A DNA stretch of 64,000 bases from Staphylotrichum longicolle (Eukaryota; Ascomycota; Sordariomycetes; Sordariales; Chaetomiaceae), in the NCBI GenBank assembly GCA_019096155.1, contig JAHCVI010000002.1, positions 248,001-312,000 on the forward strand. The letters run 5' to 3'. The notes beneath the pieces were generated by a model. The model was not told the origin of the DNA. It made no database searches and was given only the letters and a program-made list of their open reading frames with translations. The translations under genes were made by a program, and so were the position numbers. Positions 1 to 11,509 of the stretch are shown piece by piece. Every line of letters begins with the position of its first letter. Position 1 is the stretch's first letter.

Positions 1-66
1 AGGTCACCAGGTTAGAATGAATCGTCTCGCGCTAAAACCTAAAGGGGGAGAGTGGTGACTCCTTAC

Positions 67-3000
67 GCGTGAGATGTCCCGAATACGTTGGTGATGATGA
101 ACCGCTTCTCCTTGAGTCCGTGAAATGCCCGCGTGCTCTCAATCAGGGCCCTGACGCCCTTCTTGGCATACTCTACCATCTCCGGAGGAACGCCATCCGG
201 GCCAATGACGGGCACCGTGACGTCGGAGCGGAAGTCGGATGGGGGCATCGGCGAGCCGTCCCCTACCTTTTTTTGGAAGTTAAGCTCAAGAATTTGGCGC
301 ACAAACGGTCGGTAGGTGATGACCTGCGCCCCCCAGTATTTCGCACGAAGTCGAGCTGACAAGATGTCCCCCGCTGGGGGATCTGACTCCTCGAACTCGA
401 ACTCAGGCGGCACGAAGCGCATGTCGAGCGAGTTCTGAATATACTCGATGATGTTGCCGCCAGGCGCCCCAGCTGTGGCCTGAAGGGGTTGCGGTTTGTC
501 GGGGTTGTAGAGCATGCCATGGATCTGGTTCAAGCTCTTGCGCAGATACAGCTGGGCAAGGTAGCTCCGAAGCACCCGCCCGTTGAAACCGGCCTCTTCG
601 GCCAGATTGATATTGGGATACGGCATCATGTCTTCGTAAGCCAGTATGTGCGACTGGGGCAGTGGCAGCTCGGCAATTATGTCACTGTCGGCGAGCCACA
701 TTAGGAGCAAGCTCTTAGAGCACGTTGTGCGAAGAGTTCAACAGGGGAATCTCACCTTTCGAGTTGCAAGCAGGTCCAGTAAGCGAAGACGAGCTGGTTA
801 TCAGATTTCTCCGTCACTGCGTTCTGGTCCAGGTGCATGGCCTCGTGCAACTTCCTGAACCGGTCCAGGCTCCTATTGCGCCAATGTCAGCAAGGAGCGC
901 GTGCAAAAAACAAGAGGAAATGTGTTAACTTACGGTCTCATCTTGACCTGTATCGCGTAGCCGGCCTCCTTGATGTAGGCGTAACTCTCCAAGACCCTTC
1001 CGAGCTGTCCGTGATACAGTCCAGCCAAGAGGTACGCATAGATATGCCGTAGGCTGGTCCCAGCCAGCTGACCTCCAAGAATATCAGTGGCATAGGCAAA
1101 ATAATCCAGCCCTGGAATCACATCCATGTTCCGTCGGAGCGAAGTCCCTCCCTTCAGGGATGGCCCTCCGCCCTGAAATGAGGGTCGCCTGCTGTTCCCC
1201 CCCGGGCGCTCGGCACCCTCCTTGGGTGAAGCAAGACCAGCCGGGTGCGAGTGAGATGGAAAGGAAGGGGAGGAGCCCTGGATAGGTGATGCCGGGTACC
1301 CGTTCCGAGCCAAGGGGGAGGCGTGAGTGGGCTCGCTAACAGGCACCACATCCGGTATCCTTTCCTTGTGCAGGCAAATCTTTCCAAGCGCAAGCACCAA
1401 CAGGACGAGGGCGTTATTGATGGACCGCTGAAAGACGGGTTTGGAGGACTTGGGCGACACCGGAGGCAAGTCGGCACCATCTGGCGCGGGAGATCGTTTC
1501 CTCTTGGATCCCGTTTCAGACTGCGATGAGGGAGTGGTGGCCACAAACTTGGCGATGCCGGTATTCCCTGCGCTCCGAGGCTGCCTGCTCATGGTCTGTT
1601 GGATAGTGTCCAGAAACAACTTCACCATGGCGTTCAGCTCGACCGGTATGATGAGCGGATGCATGTTCTGAATGTTGTCCTGAAAACTCTTGACATACTT
1701 CCAAACGAGGCCCTCGCTGAAGTCTGGCGTCTGCAGTCCAATGACGGGCTTGCCGTCGATCGGGCCAGGCGACCCGCTGATACCACCCCAGCAATCGGCC
1801 GGTGAGGGGGCGCCGGCATCTGAGACATCGTCTTGGATCATCTCCATCGCACCGGCGTCGCGAAGAGCCTCCTTGTCGGCTTTGTCAACGCGGAGGCTAC
1901 TCTCCAGCCCTTCCCCGCGACCCCAGATCCGGAGAAGACCCCGGCGCTCCTCTTGGCGAATCGGAAACTCATCCACGTACTTGACATTCTCGGCTTCCAA
2001 ACTCGCCCGGACAAGGACCGAAATGGGGCGCCACTTGAGCAGGAAAGCCGCGAGCGTGGTATGATTTAGCGGAATCGACGGTTTCCCGGGTTGCACGATA
2101 GGGCCAGGCACTACCTCCTTCTCCTCCTCCATGTCGCGCGTGACGGTTCTTGCCTCGATGCTGTTCATGGGCGGTGCACTTGGCAGGACCGTCTCTGGGG
2201 GTGACGCGGTTTCGGCATCTTCGGCCATGGGCGCCGCTGATTCGGCCGAGTCGGGTCGCTCATCTTCAGGCTGGAGCGGCTCGGGGACGAGGTCGAGCGG
2301 CGCACCACTGCGCACTGCGTGCTCAAGCCTGCTCATGCGCACCTCAAACGATTTCTGTAGTGCCAGGAGAGTGTCCAAGATATCCGCGGCGATCTTGTCT
2401 TGCCTACAGTTCCGGAGGTCAGTGATCTGCCATGACAACTGCTGCAGGAAAGGGACAAGAAAGAAGGAGGGAGAGAAGAAGGGCAGGGGAACCCACTGCT
2501 TTGGGATAGCCTCCCGATATTTGCATTCAACCTTCTTCTCCTTGCAGCTCTTGCAGGGCTTCAACTCGTCGCACTTAGCCTTCAGCTGCCGGCACATATC
2601 GCAAGCCTACGTGATACAGCGGTTAGCAAAGACGGGACCTTGGGCTCTCAATCTGGTCACAGACCTGTGACGCCCGTTGTGCCTTGCGCTTCCCCGACGC
2701 CGCGGCGACCTGAATGGGATATGGGAGCTCGCCGCCATGGGAGGAATACTGCGGGGGGTAGTCGTAGGGCTGAGGGTGCGGCAGCGGGGTTTGGGGTTGA
2801 TAGCTCGGTTGCCGGCTATACATGGGGGGCTGATGGCCATTGTCGAAACTCATGTGCCGCCTGTCTTCGCCGTAGGCTTGTGAGTGGGGTGGTGGTGGGA
2901 CTGCAGAATGCGGCGTCACTGGCGTCATGTTATCCTGGTGGACGCTGCCACCGGTCGAGAGAGGTCTGCGCAGTTGCGGGAGCGTGTCATCGGCAGGATC

Positions 3001-3405
3001 CGTTTTGATCATCGGTTCTCGGGGAGCATAGGGCGGGTACGGCGGGTGTGCCGGGGAGTGCGGATGTTGCCTGTGTTCTTGCATTGGCGGGAACCTGTCG
3101 TGTTCATGTTGCCGTCGGTCGTCGATGGGCGTTTGCACCGCGGGATGAGGAGGGTGAGGTAGTGGTGGAGGATGAGGAGGATCAGCAGGACCGGGAGGGC
3201 GCGCAAAGGAAAGCGGTGAGTGTTGTTGATACTGGGTCGACGATGGGGGATGGTGAGGCAGCTGGCCGGCGGTTGGAGGGGGTGTGGGATGGAGCAGCGA
3301 TACACCGTGGTGTGAGCCTCCCGCTGACCATGACGGGCCAGTCGACAGACGTGGTCGCTTGGAGTCGGGCGGCCCTTGGTCCATGGCTGGGGGGTCTTTA
3401 TACAT
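67..3405 (-). CDS. Zn2Cys6 fungal transcription factor, 3' end outside window
   Basis: Nuclear DNA-binding regulator. Exons, read on the minus strand: 3405-2665, 2606-2497, 2403-934, 872-756 and 684-67, giving 1018 codons. The first ~245 residues are Pro/His-rich and disordered. The zinc cluster has spacing CX2CX6CX5CX2CX6C, begins ACDMCRQLKAKC, and starts exactly at exon 2. The exon 3 junction is supported by a CTGAC branch site. A fungal-specific regulatory domain follows, with the motif AYWTCLQLESDIIAELPLP created by joining exons 4 and 5. The apparent stop at 63-65 lies inside a good donor (GTAAGG, from 66), and related proteins continue after FGTSHA, so I infer another intron and an exon left of base 1. 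It resembles large regulators of the CLR-1/ClrA kind (cellulose response). That identity is only a guess from memory; the family is secure. Confidence 0.85.
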
Positions 3406-6400
3406 GCATGTACATCAATGCTGTTGACACCAGATGGCGGTGGCCAGAGGCGAAACTCAAGCAACGGGGCAGCAAGAAGCTTGCCGCGGTAGCAGCATGG
3501 AACACAAAGCGGGAGAAAGCCCGGCTTGGGGGGGTGGGAGCCAAGCAGGGGAGCCGGCAGTCCCCGTGACTATGAGCCTCAGACACAGCTGCGGATGCGC
3601 GATGAGAGGTTGAAGAGCTCCAAGAACACTCTGCGCAAGGCGGTCTGCGAAGGCGCGACGAGGGGGAGGGGGGTGTGTGAGAGTGTGTCAGAAACACCTC
3701 TGGCCTTTGCTGAGAGATGCCCCTCACTAAGCTTGGCCTCGCGCCTCGCTGATCAGAGCTTGCCGTCTCGACAGCAGCTCAGCCAAGCAGGGAACCAGCA
3801 GCCAACCAGTTGGGCAGCAACGGGTTGTGGTCTGTGTTGCGCGTTCGCGACTTGGGGTGGGCGGAGTGGGAGGACGGAAAAAGAGAGCTCGGCTCGAATG
3901 GATACGGTGCGGGTTTCGGCAGCCCGGTAGCGTCAGGGTCGGGGCAGCTCTTTTTTCGTTTGCCCCAGGGGCGATGGCGTATCGGAGCTCACACAGAGGC
4001 CGGTGTGGGCGGGATTTGCCAGGCGGCGCAGTGCGACAGACCGGTCGCAAGAGACGGTCAATGGCAAGAACAAGAGCTTGGTCAGGCGGTGTTTTGGGGC
4101 CGGCGAGAAAACAAATTGAGGTCCCGGCCATCAACCCTGTCGCGCACGTCTCAAGGACCCTGGGCGGAACCAGGGTGGTGGAGAGCCAGGGGTGCTGCTG
4201 AACAATGAGAAGCGCGCAAACGGGTGGGTCACCCAACTGCCCACTCGGACCAGGGGTTTCCCCTCTGCTACGCTCCTTGGGGTCAAGCGGCTGCTGCTAG
4301 CACGCCGGGTGCTTGGTCGCGGCGAATGGCTTGGGCGGGCTTAGCGTTAGTTGTCTGGGGCCGTTTTTTCTTCTTTTCTTCCCTCGCTGCGTCGTCCCGT
4401 TTTGGCGGTCCCGTGCGTTTGCTCGGAGGGGAGAAAAAGAGCCGGATGGGCGGTGACAGATGCCGAAGCCAAGCGGACAGAGCGAGATGTCAGCAAGCAC
4501 CGACACGGACACTGACACAGTAAAGATGGGATGACGACAAGCTGAGAGCGCGACCTCAACAGCCGCGACAACCGTGACACAAAAGCGACCTGCAGGTGGT
4601 GGTAAGACCGTCTCCGTTTTTTTGCTTTCCCATGCCCCTTCTCCAAGAGGCTCCATGCCGCTCTCTCGATGGAGGTCCCTGAAGCCCGCTCTGAGCAAAT
4701 GGTCTGTGGACCGTTCCAAGCGACCCAGATGAGGGGTGCGGAGATTTGCTTTTTTCGCCCAGCTCGATTGCAGCGATTGGATCCGCAGGCGTGGCGGCCA
4801 GGGTGATCAAGCTGGCCCCGATACCAAGTAATCGATGGATGCCAAGCCAACACGCTTCGCTCGCCAAAGATGCAACGCGAGGACCGCCAGGCGAGACAGG
4901 CCGTCACCGGACGTGTCTCCGCCAGACAATCAGCAGCCCACAGCCCGGTGTTACCGAACCCCAAGACCGAGTGGTGAAGAGCGCAAGGAGCGGACGGATG
5001 CGTAAGACGGACTTTGGTGGACCTAGGGGTAGTCCTGGCAGAGAGGTGCGAGCGTCCAAGCAAGCTGGTGGAAGGGTCAGAATCCCACCGACAGAGCTCT
5101 GGGCGCGGAGCCATCTCCATCCATGCATGCGGCGCGTGGTCGGCAGGGAGCAGGGAGCAGGCGGGGCGGCAAGCAACGAGCGACCATGCGACCCCCAACC
5201 TTGGTGTGCGGCATCAGCATTGGCGGACCAGGGTTAGATTCCGCACCGTGCCCTGATTGCCCGCACCACAGTCGCTGGACGAGTACCATGCAGTACCGAA
5301 CGACCCGACAACGGGACCTCGCGGCCGACCTGGGAAGGGGCTGTGCTAGAACGATACCACTGTGGGATGGGCGGCTTTGCCTTGGTTTCCCTTCCCCAAC
5401 CGTGGCCGTGGGACTGGCTGGCGCAACCTGCAAGGCGGGAGCACATCATCGAATTCTTCTCCACATCTCGTGCAGCCTCGTGTGGGAGCTTGTTCTCGCC
5501 TTTGACAAGATCCGCGGGATGATTTCCCCGTAACACCAAAAGGAGAAAGGAGAGGACTCGTCATGGGCGATTCGGCGCGCAAGTTTGGCGCTGTAATGCT
5601 ATGAACCGCCGACGACGAGCGGACGACTTTGATGATGGTCATGGACACGACTTTTTGCTGGGTTTGGAAGATGGCCTGGGATCAAGCGAAGACGGGAACA
5701 CCTGTGTCGGGACTCGGGACGGTGTGGAAGTTCCTGCCCAGGATGAGTGCATGGTTCCGGGATCGTGGGAAGGTGCACGGTTGCCGACTTTCCCAAATGG
5801 AAGGCACGCGCCGTGCTCAAGGGCCTTCCAGAATCCGGAGTTCCAGGGCCCTCCCGCCTCTTTCCCGGGCCCTCGTGCCTGGAATGCGAAAGCGATTGGG
5901 TCGACTCCCCCGCGCTGAGCGGTGAGGGGGCACCTCAACTGCACGGCAAAACCCCGTATTTCCGGTGCACATACGGATACACACCTAACCAACACAGTTA
6001 GGTACCATACCCAAGGGCAGGGCTAGGCGAGGCCGCCACTTGACGCGAGGAGCTTGAAATTCGGTTCAGTTGAGCTCCTGTCTTGTCATACCCAGAGGTC
6101 GGGTTCTGTGCAACAGTCTTAAAGCGTCCGAAACCTGTACACAGCATCCAACGACGACTCGCTCGAACTTCGCCGTCTCGGTCACGATATTAATATCCCG
6201 GCTGAGGTGCTGGAGCCGAGTCACCGCCCTTTTCAGCGATCCACGCTGCTCATCCTCTCATCCTCTCGCCAAGAATTGGAGCCCACTCTTTTCTGTGCCC
6301 TAATAACAGAACTTTTCCTGGGATGGCTTGGGAGACCGGACAACCTCTTGTGTTCCAGATGTTTCCAGGCGCCCGCTCGATTCGATCCGCCGGCCAGTCA

Positions 6401-8368
6401 ACCACGCGAAACCCCGCCTGACGGCGTGGAAGCTAAAACAGGATCCATGCTCACGTTAGTGTCGGCCCGCAGACACGGTCTTGGGAACGGGCTCTGGCAC
6501 AAGTTGCCCAATCAGTCGAGAGAACGGGAACCAAGGAACGTGGCATGGTCCGAGGCTTGGGAAGCTGGCCCTTGGCCGTTTTGTGGTCAATGCTTCAACC
6601 TCAGCCATGGACCCTCAACCCTCGTCTCGGTACGAGCGCGCATCTCCAGCCTGTTCCCTCATGAGTCTTGTCCCCGCTGGCCGAACATCCGTGCGTGCGA
6701 ACCTGAAGCCATCATGTGGGGGGATAGGATCTGCAATGTCTGTCGCTCCTCGCTGTGTCGTATCTGGATGTACCAGGGGACAAGGAAAGTTCCCTGAAGA
6801 GCGGCGGGGTAAGCTGATCTTTGGTTGCCAATCAAGCGGGAAGTGATGCGAACAGTACCTCGTCATCCTCCACATTCCGGGCGCCGTCAGGAGCGTTGTG
6901 CTGCTTGTGGGGTCGGTCTCACCGTTCGAACAGCTCCGGCGGTTGCTGAAAGCAAGGCAAGTTTCACAGCAACAGCGGCAACGCGTCGCCTGAACTAGCG
7001 TTGCCGGCGTCTGCTGTCCCGACCGCCATGGTCATGCCTCTTATCTTTGTTCGGCTTGGGGGAGGTGTGAGCGCAGTCTGCCAACCAAGGCTGAGAACCG
7101 CCAAACCCGTGGCCTCGCAGTCCGTGTTCCACCAGGGACAAACCTCAAAAGATGCGTGGCGTCGCCAACCGCTCTCCAGGTTGACTGGACGTGCTGGGAA
7201 ACACCCAGCAAAATTCAAGCCCCAAGTGCTCACTAACATGGTGGGATCTTTCCTCTTCTCCGTGAGACGCGAGGTAAGGCAAACGGCTGAGTGATCATGT
7301 TGGAGCCCCGATCCCGTGCGGTAATTGCAATCACATCGGATTACCACAAATAGCCATGGCACAGTACGCAGGGCGGCTGAAGGCGACCAGAGGTGGGTGC
7401 CGTGGCTGGGTTGCTGTGCTGTCAAATCCTAGACTGTCCCATCCTCCAAGTTGATAGTGAACAGAACCAAGAAGCACGATATCATGATCCTCTACTCGAC
7501 TACGCAGGAGTAGCCATCCCAGGTCCTGGGGCTGGTGATAACGACCGACAAGCTGTAGGAACCATGTGGGATGAGTACGCAGGATCGCTGAGGATGGGCA
7601 ATGACAAGTCCGATCGTCCAAGTAACCCCTGTTTAGCACTGTGTTAACCACGAATGCACCTCCAACGGTACATGTAATGCAACTGCATGAACGCAAGGCA
7701 TTGAAGGGCGGGTGCATCTCATGACCTCGGAAAGGGGTCTGGAGAAGTCGACAACAGGATCTCAACTCGATAATGGCATGGCAAAAAATATCCCAGACGA
7801 GGAAACCTATCCTGCCTCACCTGCCAACTCGCCACATTGAGACCGGGGTGGGAAAAAGTGAAGCGACCGTTGGATGCTGTGTTGTGATTCGCGAGTTGGT
7901 TGCAAATGCCTGCATTCGGGCCTGGAGAGCTGACGGGTCAGCACCTCGAGGGCACGATGACGAAGTCTTCTTGGTTACTACATAGAAACAAAAACCCGCC
8001 GAAACATGACTGACATTGGACAGCCTTCCTCAGAAAGGACAAAGTCTCCTCGTGCCCATCGTCGAATTGCTTTTCCAAGAGAGAACCACCGGTGTGGAAC
8101 TAGCGAAAAGACGCCAATCCCTCCCAACGCCGTGGTCGGGAGGGAATGGGGGACGGGTGGATCTGTGGCAATACCATGTCTCGAGCTTGTCTTTTGCACC
8201 TCGTCCTTTTCTTTTGTCGGCGTCTTGCAGGCCTCTCTGGTGGCGAGCCCTTTCATCCAGCCACGAACAAACGGGTTGTTGTCTCGAAGTGTCTTTTGAC
8301 TCCGGGGGCTCGACTTTGCTTTTTCTCGGCAGCAGGACCTTAATCGAGGTAAACATGCGAATTAACGG
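3406..8368. other. 5-kb gene-free region upstream of the Zn2Cys6 regulator
   Basis: About 4.96 kb between the start of the regulator and the 3' end of the Rrn10-like gene. All open frames here lack recognisable motifs, codon bias or plausible splice partners. I see no tRNA, repeat array or transposon remnant. It is most likely an extended promoter plus 5' UTR of the regulator, possibly with an unseen non-coding transcript. Confidence 0.5.
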
Positions 8369-9165
8369 TCAGAATTCTGGGCTCCTTGATGGCTCCTCCT
8401 TTGCCACTCTTCTGCGCTTCGCCTTTCGGGCAGGTTTCGATGTGACATCTTGGCCGATTTCCGCAGGACCTTCGGAGACTGAGCTGGTCACCTTTGCAGC
8501 CTGCATGACTCTGGGCACTTCCTTCGGCTCTGTCGCGGGCTCGGTGAAGACAAGATCTCCCCTCTTACCCAGGGCATCCCTACTGGCTTCCTCAAGCAAG
8601 ATGCCAAACGCCAACAGGGCGGTCTCGTCCATGCTCCTCTCGTCGATGGTCCTCGTGCCGACCGCACAGCGAGGCCCCAGGCGGGCTGCGGTTGCGTCGT
8701 AGAACCGGCTGGCATACCCGTGGATCGACCTCAGCAGGCTTTCGTCCGGGAGATGATGACGACCGCCATCCGGAAGGTCCTCGTTGGCCCAGTAGATGTC
8801 GTGCTCGGCATAGCGAACCGGGGCGTTCCTGCGCTTGAACAGGACCTCTTCGGGGGCGAGTTTTGGATTTCGTGACGAATACCGGCCAGCTGTTGAGCTC
8901 AGGCGGCGCTTGCTTCTGCTGCCGGCATTTTCTGAGTCACTGAGAGCTCCGTTGAGAGTGACGCGGCCTGGAACTGGTGAGTCTCTGTGTGCGATAATCC
9001 AAGATGACATGGGGGAAACCCACCTGCAACGGCATCGTACAGATTGGCTGCCCGTCCTCTCGGTTTCTTGTCGCCGTCGGCGGAAAGTTGAATTGACTGG
9101 GCGCGGGGAGACTGTGGTGCGCTCTCATCCGAGCTCGGGAAGTTGGGGTCGGGAGAAGAGTCCAT
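8369..9165 (-). CDS. RRN10: Rrn10-like RNA polymerase I upstream activation factor subunit
   Basis: Two exons (9165-9024 and 8967-8369; donor GTGGGT, acceptor TTCCAG) encode 246 residues. The core around residues 120-185 reads LPDESLLRSIHGYASRFY and then DETALLAFGILLEEASRDAL. This has the same layout as yeast Rrn10 (IIPDIDLRVVHYYA... FDETSLITLGLLIE). Rrn10 is part of the UAF complex that activates Pol I transcription of rDNA. The N-terminus is acidic and Ser/Pro-rich, and the C-terminus is Lys/Arg-rich (KPARKAKRRR), consistent with a nuclear protein. The start ATG at 9165 is the first in frame after the divergent promoter shared with the WD40 gene. Family recognition rests on the short core only; the protein is longer than yeast Rrn10 (145 aa), as expected for filamentous fungi. 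Confidence 0.62.
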
Positions 9166-9610
9166 CCAGCCTGTCTGAGGATGCGCTCTGCGATGTGAGG
9201 CGATGAGATGCGGTGCGATGCAGCGATGCAGCGATGCAGCGAGGTGCTCAAGCACGGGTGCAGTGTCTCGTGTGTGCACTTCAGCCCGTAGAAGACAGCC
9301 AAGGTGAAGTGCTTTCGGCCAAGATATCAGGTCCCATGGCAAACGCCGGCGCGCATGTGTTTAACGGGAAGATGCTTCAAATTTTGGTGAAGGACAACGA
9401 CTTCAGGATTCGTTTGTCAAGAAGTTTTGAGGTTGCTGTGACAGAGCCCACCACGGCCCCACCCTCCAAAGGAGGGTCAGCCACATCCGGGTGTTCCAGA
9501 CTCACATCGAGGTTGAACAATAACTATAGCACAACAACACCAAGAAAGCATCAAGACGCCAGCGACCAAGATCCAACTGCAACTTTCCATCCGACACTTG
9601 AGCCCATGGC
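9166..9610. promoter_or_regulatory. Divergent promoter region, Rrn10-like / CSA-like genes
   Basis: A 445-bp intergenic spacer separates the two oppositely transcribed start codons, so both promoters must lie here. It contains a short tandem repeat (GCGATGCA-type unit, about 9217-9243). No clear TATA box was seen. Confidence 0.5.
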
Positions 9611-11235
9611 ATGAATTCGCTTTTGTTAGAGCGGTCCTCGGGCAGCCTCGGACCAAACGCGTTTGCCCGGATCCAGACAAGCGCTCTGCTGGCATCATTC
9701 GCAGCAGCCCCGCGACTGCGTTTTGATGGCGGCGAGCGGGCCTCCAGCGACAGCGGCGGGCATGGAAGCCGCACTTCATCTCAGCCGGCTCAGAATGCAG
9801 GACATGTCGACGCTGGACTGAGGACTTCGCTCTGGGCGCATCAGGCTGGCGTGGGTGCCCTCGCCCTCGAGCGCTTTGATGGTCGCATGTGAGTCTTCCT
9901 CGACTCCAATATCCACGCAACAGTTCTAATTATCCCATCCAGACTGGTTTCTGGTGGCTCAGATGCCACGATCAAGCTCTGGGATCTCGAGCAATGCTCG
10001 AACCCATCGCAGTCCCACACCTACCGTCCTGTTGCCGTCGTCCCCCGCGCCGGCTCTGGCTCATCCGCCGCTGGGCACCGGTTCGGCATCACCCACCTGT
10101 CATTCTACCCCTTTGACAGCGCCGCCTTCTTATCCTGCTCCCACGACCAGACCCTCAAGCTGTGGTCCACTGAGCGGGCATCCGTGTCCGGGTCCTTCGA
10201 CCTTGGCGCGCGCGTCTACACTCACGCCGTCTCCCCGATCGCGTCCCACCTCCTGGTCGCCTGCGGGACACAGCACCCCGCGGTCCGCCTCGTCGACCTG
10301 CGCTCCTCTGCCGCGGTGCAGTCGCTGGTCTCACCCGGCCAGATCGGCGGCTCTGCCGGCGCGACCCTGGCCGTCGCCTGGTCCCCCGCTCACGAGCACG
10401 TCCTCGCCGCAGGCTCCGTAGACGGCGCGGTGCGCATCTGGGATGTGAGAAAGTCCAACGGCCTCGTCGCGCTCCTCGACCAGGAAGACATCACCGGTCT
10501 CACCGCCGCCGGCGACGGAGCGCCGCCACCGCCCCGCGCCCCGCGGACCTCGGCCAAGGCCCACGCCGGCCCCGTCAACGGCCTCGCCTGGACCGACGAC
10601 GGCGCCTACCTCGTCTCCGCGGGCCACGACCGCCGCGTCCGCGTGTGGGACGCCGCCACGGGCGCCAACACCCTGGCAAGTTTCGGCCCGAGCATCCGCA
10701 ACAACCAGATGGGCACCGTGACCATGTTTGTGTCGCCCGTCGGCCTCACGCCGCCGGGGCAGGAGCTGCTCTTCTTTCCGAACGAGACCGAGATCCTGGT
10801 GATGGACCTCCACGAAGGGACCATTGTGACGAAGCTGCGCGGCATGGGCCCGGCCGTTGCGTCTGTGGGGACGCAGCGAGGGGGCGAGAGGGCTATTAGG
10901 AACCGGGTGACGAGCAGTATGTGTTGTGATACTATTCTCCCGGCTGACTGACTTCGTCTTACTGATCTATCTTTTGCTCGATAGTCGTGTGGCGAGGTGC
11001 CGGCGGAGGCGGCAGTTCGAGCGGCGTGGTCATGGGCGGAAGCAACGCCCCCGGCGGCATCTAAAGCGGGCATTTGGACGGACAGATCCGGGCCTGGCTG
11101 CCAAAGCTTGAAGGAGCAGATGATGAAGCAAACGACAAGTACGCGCAGGAAGTTTCCGGGGCCAAAGTAAAGAAGAGGAAGGCGCTCGACGATGCCTTTC
11201 GCAGCTTGATGGGCCAGCAAATCACCTTCTCCTGA
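9611..11235 (+). CDS. CSA/ERCC8-type WD40 DNA repair protein with an internal stop
   Basis: Three exons: 9611-9888, 9943-10916 and 10985-11235. The N-terminus (LLERSSGSLGPNAFARIQ) and the blade RILVSGGSDATIKLWDLE match the Cockayne syndrome A family (ERCC8, S. pombe Ckn1, yeast Rad28). This is the WD40 substrate receptor of a Cul4-Ddb1 ligase in transcription-coupled repair. Further blades include LSCSHDQTLKLWS, AGSVDGAVRIWDVRK and SAGHDRRVRVWDA. A TAA at 11062-11064 ends the frame after 443 residues. The same frame then continues for 56 codons with clear family C-terminus (SGHLDGQIRAWLPKLEG ... FRSLMGQQITFS) and a TGA at 11233. The stop sits where relatives have Tyr (LYSG in human), so a single TAC/TAT to TAA change explains it. 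Function of this allele is uncertain; a sequence error is possible. Confidence 0.8.
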
Positions 11236-11509
11236 GCAACAGATTTATCGCAAGGTGTCAAAGTACAACACGGTCACACACACACACACGCACACAGTCA
11301 CAGTGAGAACGCGGAGTAGAAGGCGTTTTTGAATGGCAACGGCCTTTCAGATTCAGATCATTCTCAGCAGCCCGGGGTAACCGAGCTTTGGTGCGTGGTA
11401 TCTGCTAATAGTACAGTCGATCGCAAAACAAAGGAAAAATCATAACCCGTCATGATACATTCTGTCCGTTACCCAAACCGTCCGAAAGAGAGAACACAAC
11501 AGTGTCAAA
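11236..11509. other. Convergent 3' intergenic region with CA repeat
   Basis: Spacer between two convergent genes. It holds a short CA dinucleotide run near 11276-11298. Nothing else is recognised. Confidence 0.5.

Noticed and set aside
4347..5198. Minus-strand open frame (~280 codons) in the 5-kb gene-free region
   Set aside because: Cys/Arg/Pro-rich translation without any recognisable domain, repeat or splice partner, and overlapped by similar frames on both strands.
6207..6797. Plus-strand open frame (~196 codons) upstream of the Rrn10-like gene
   Set aside because: No motif, and amino-acid composition like random GC-rich DNA.
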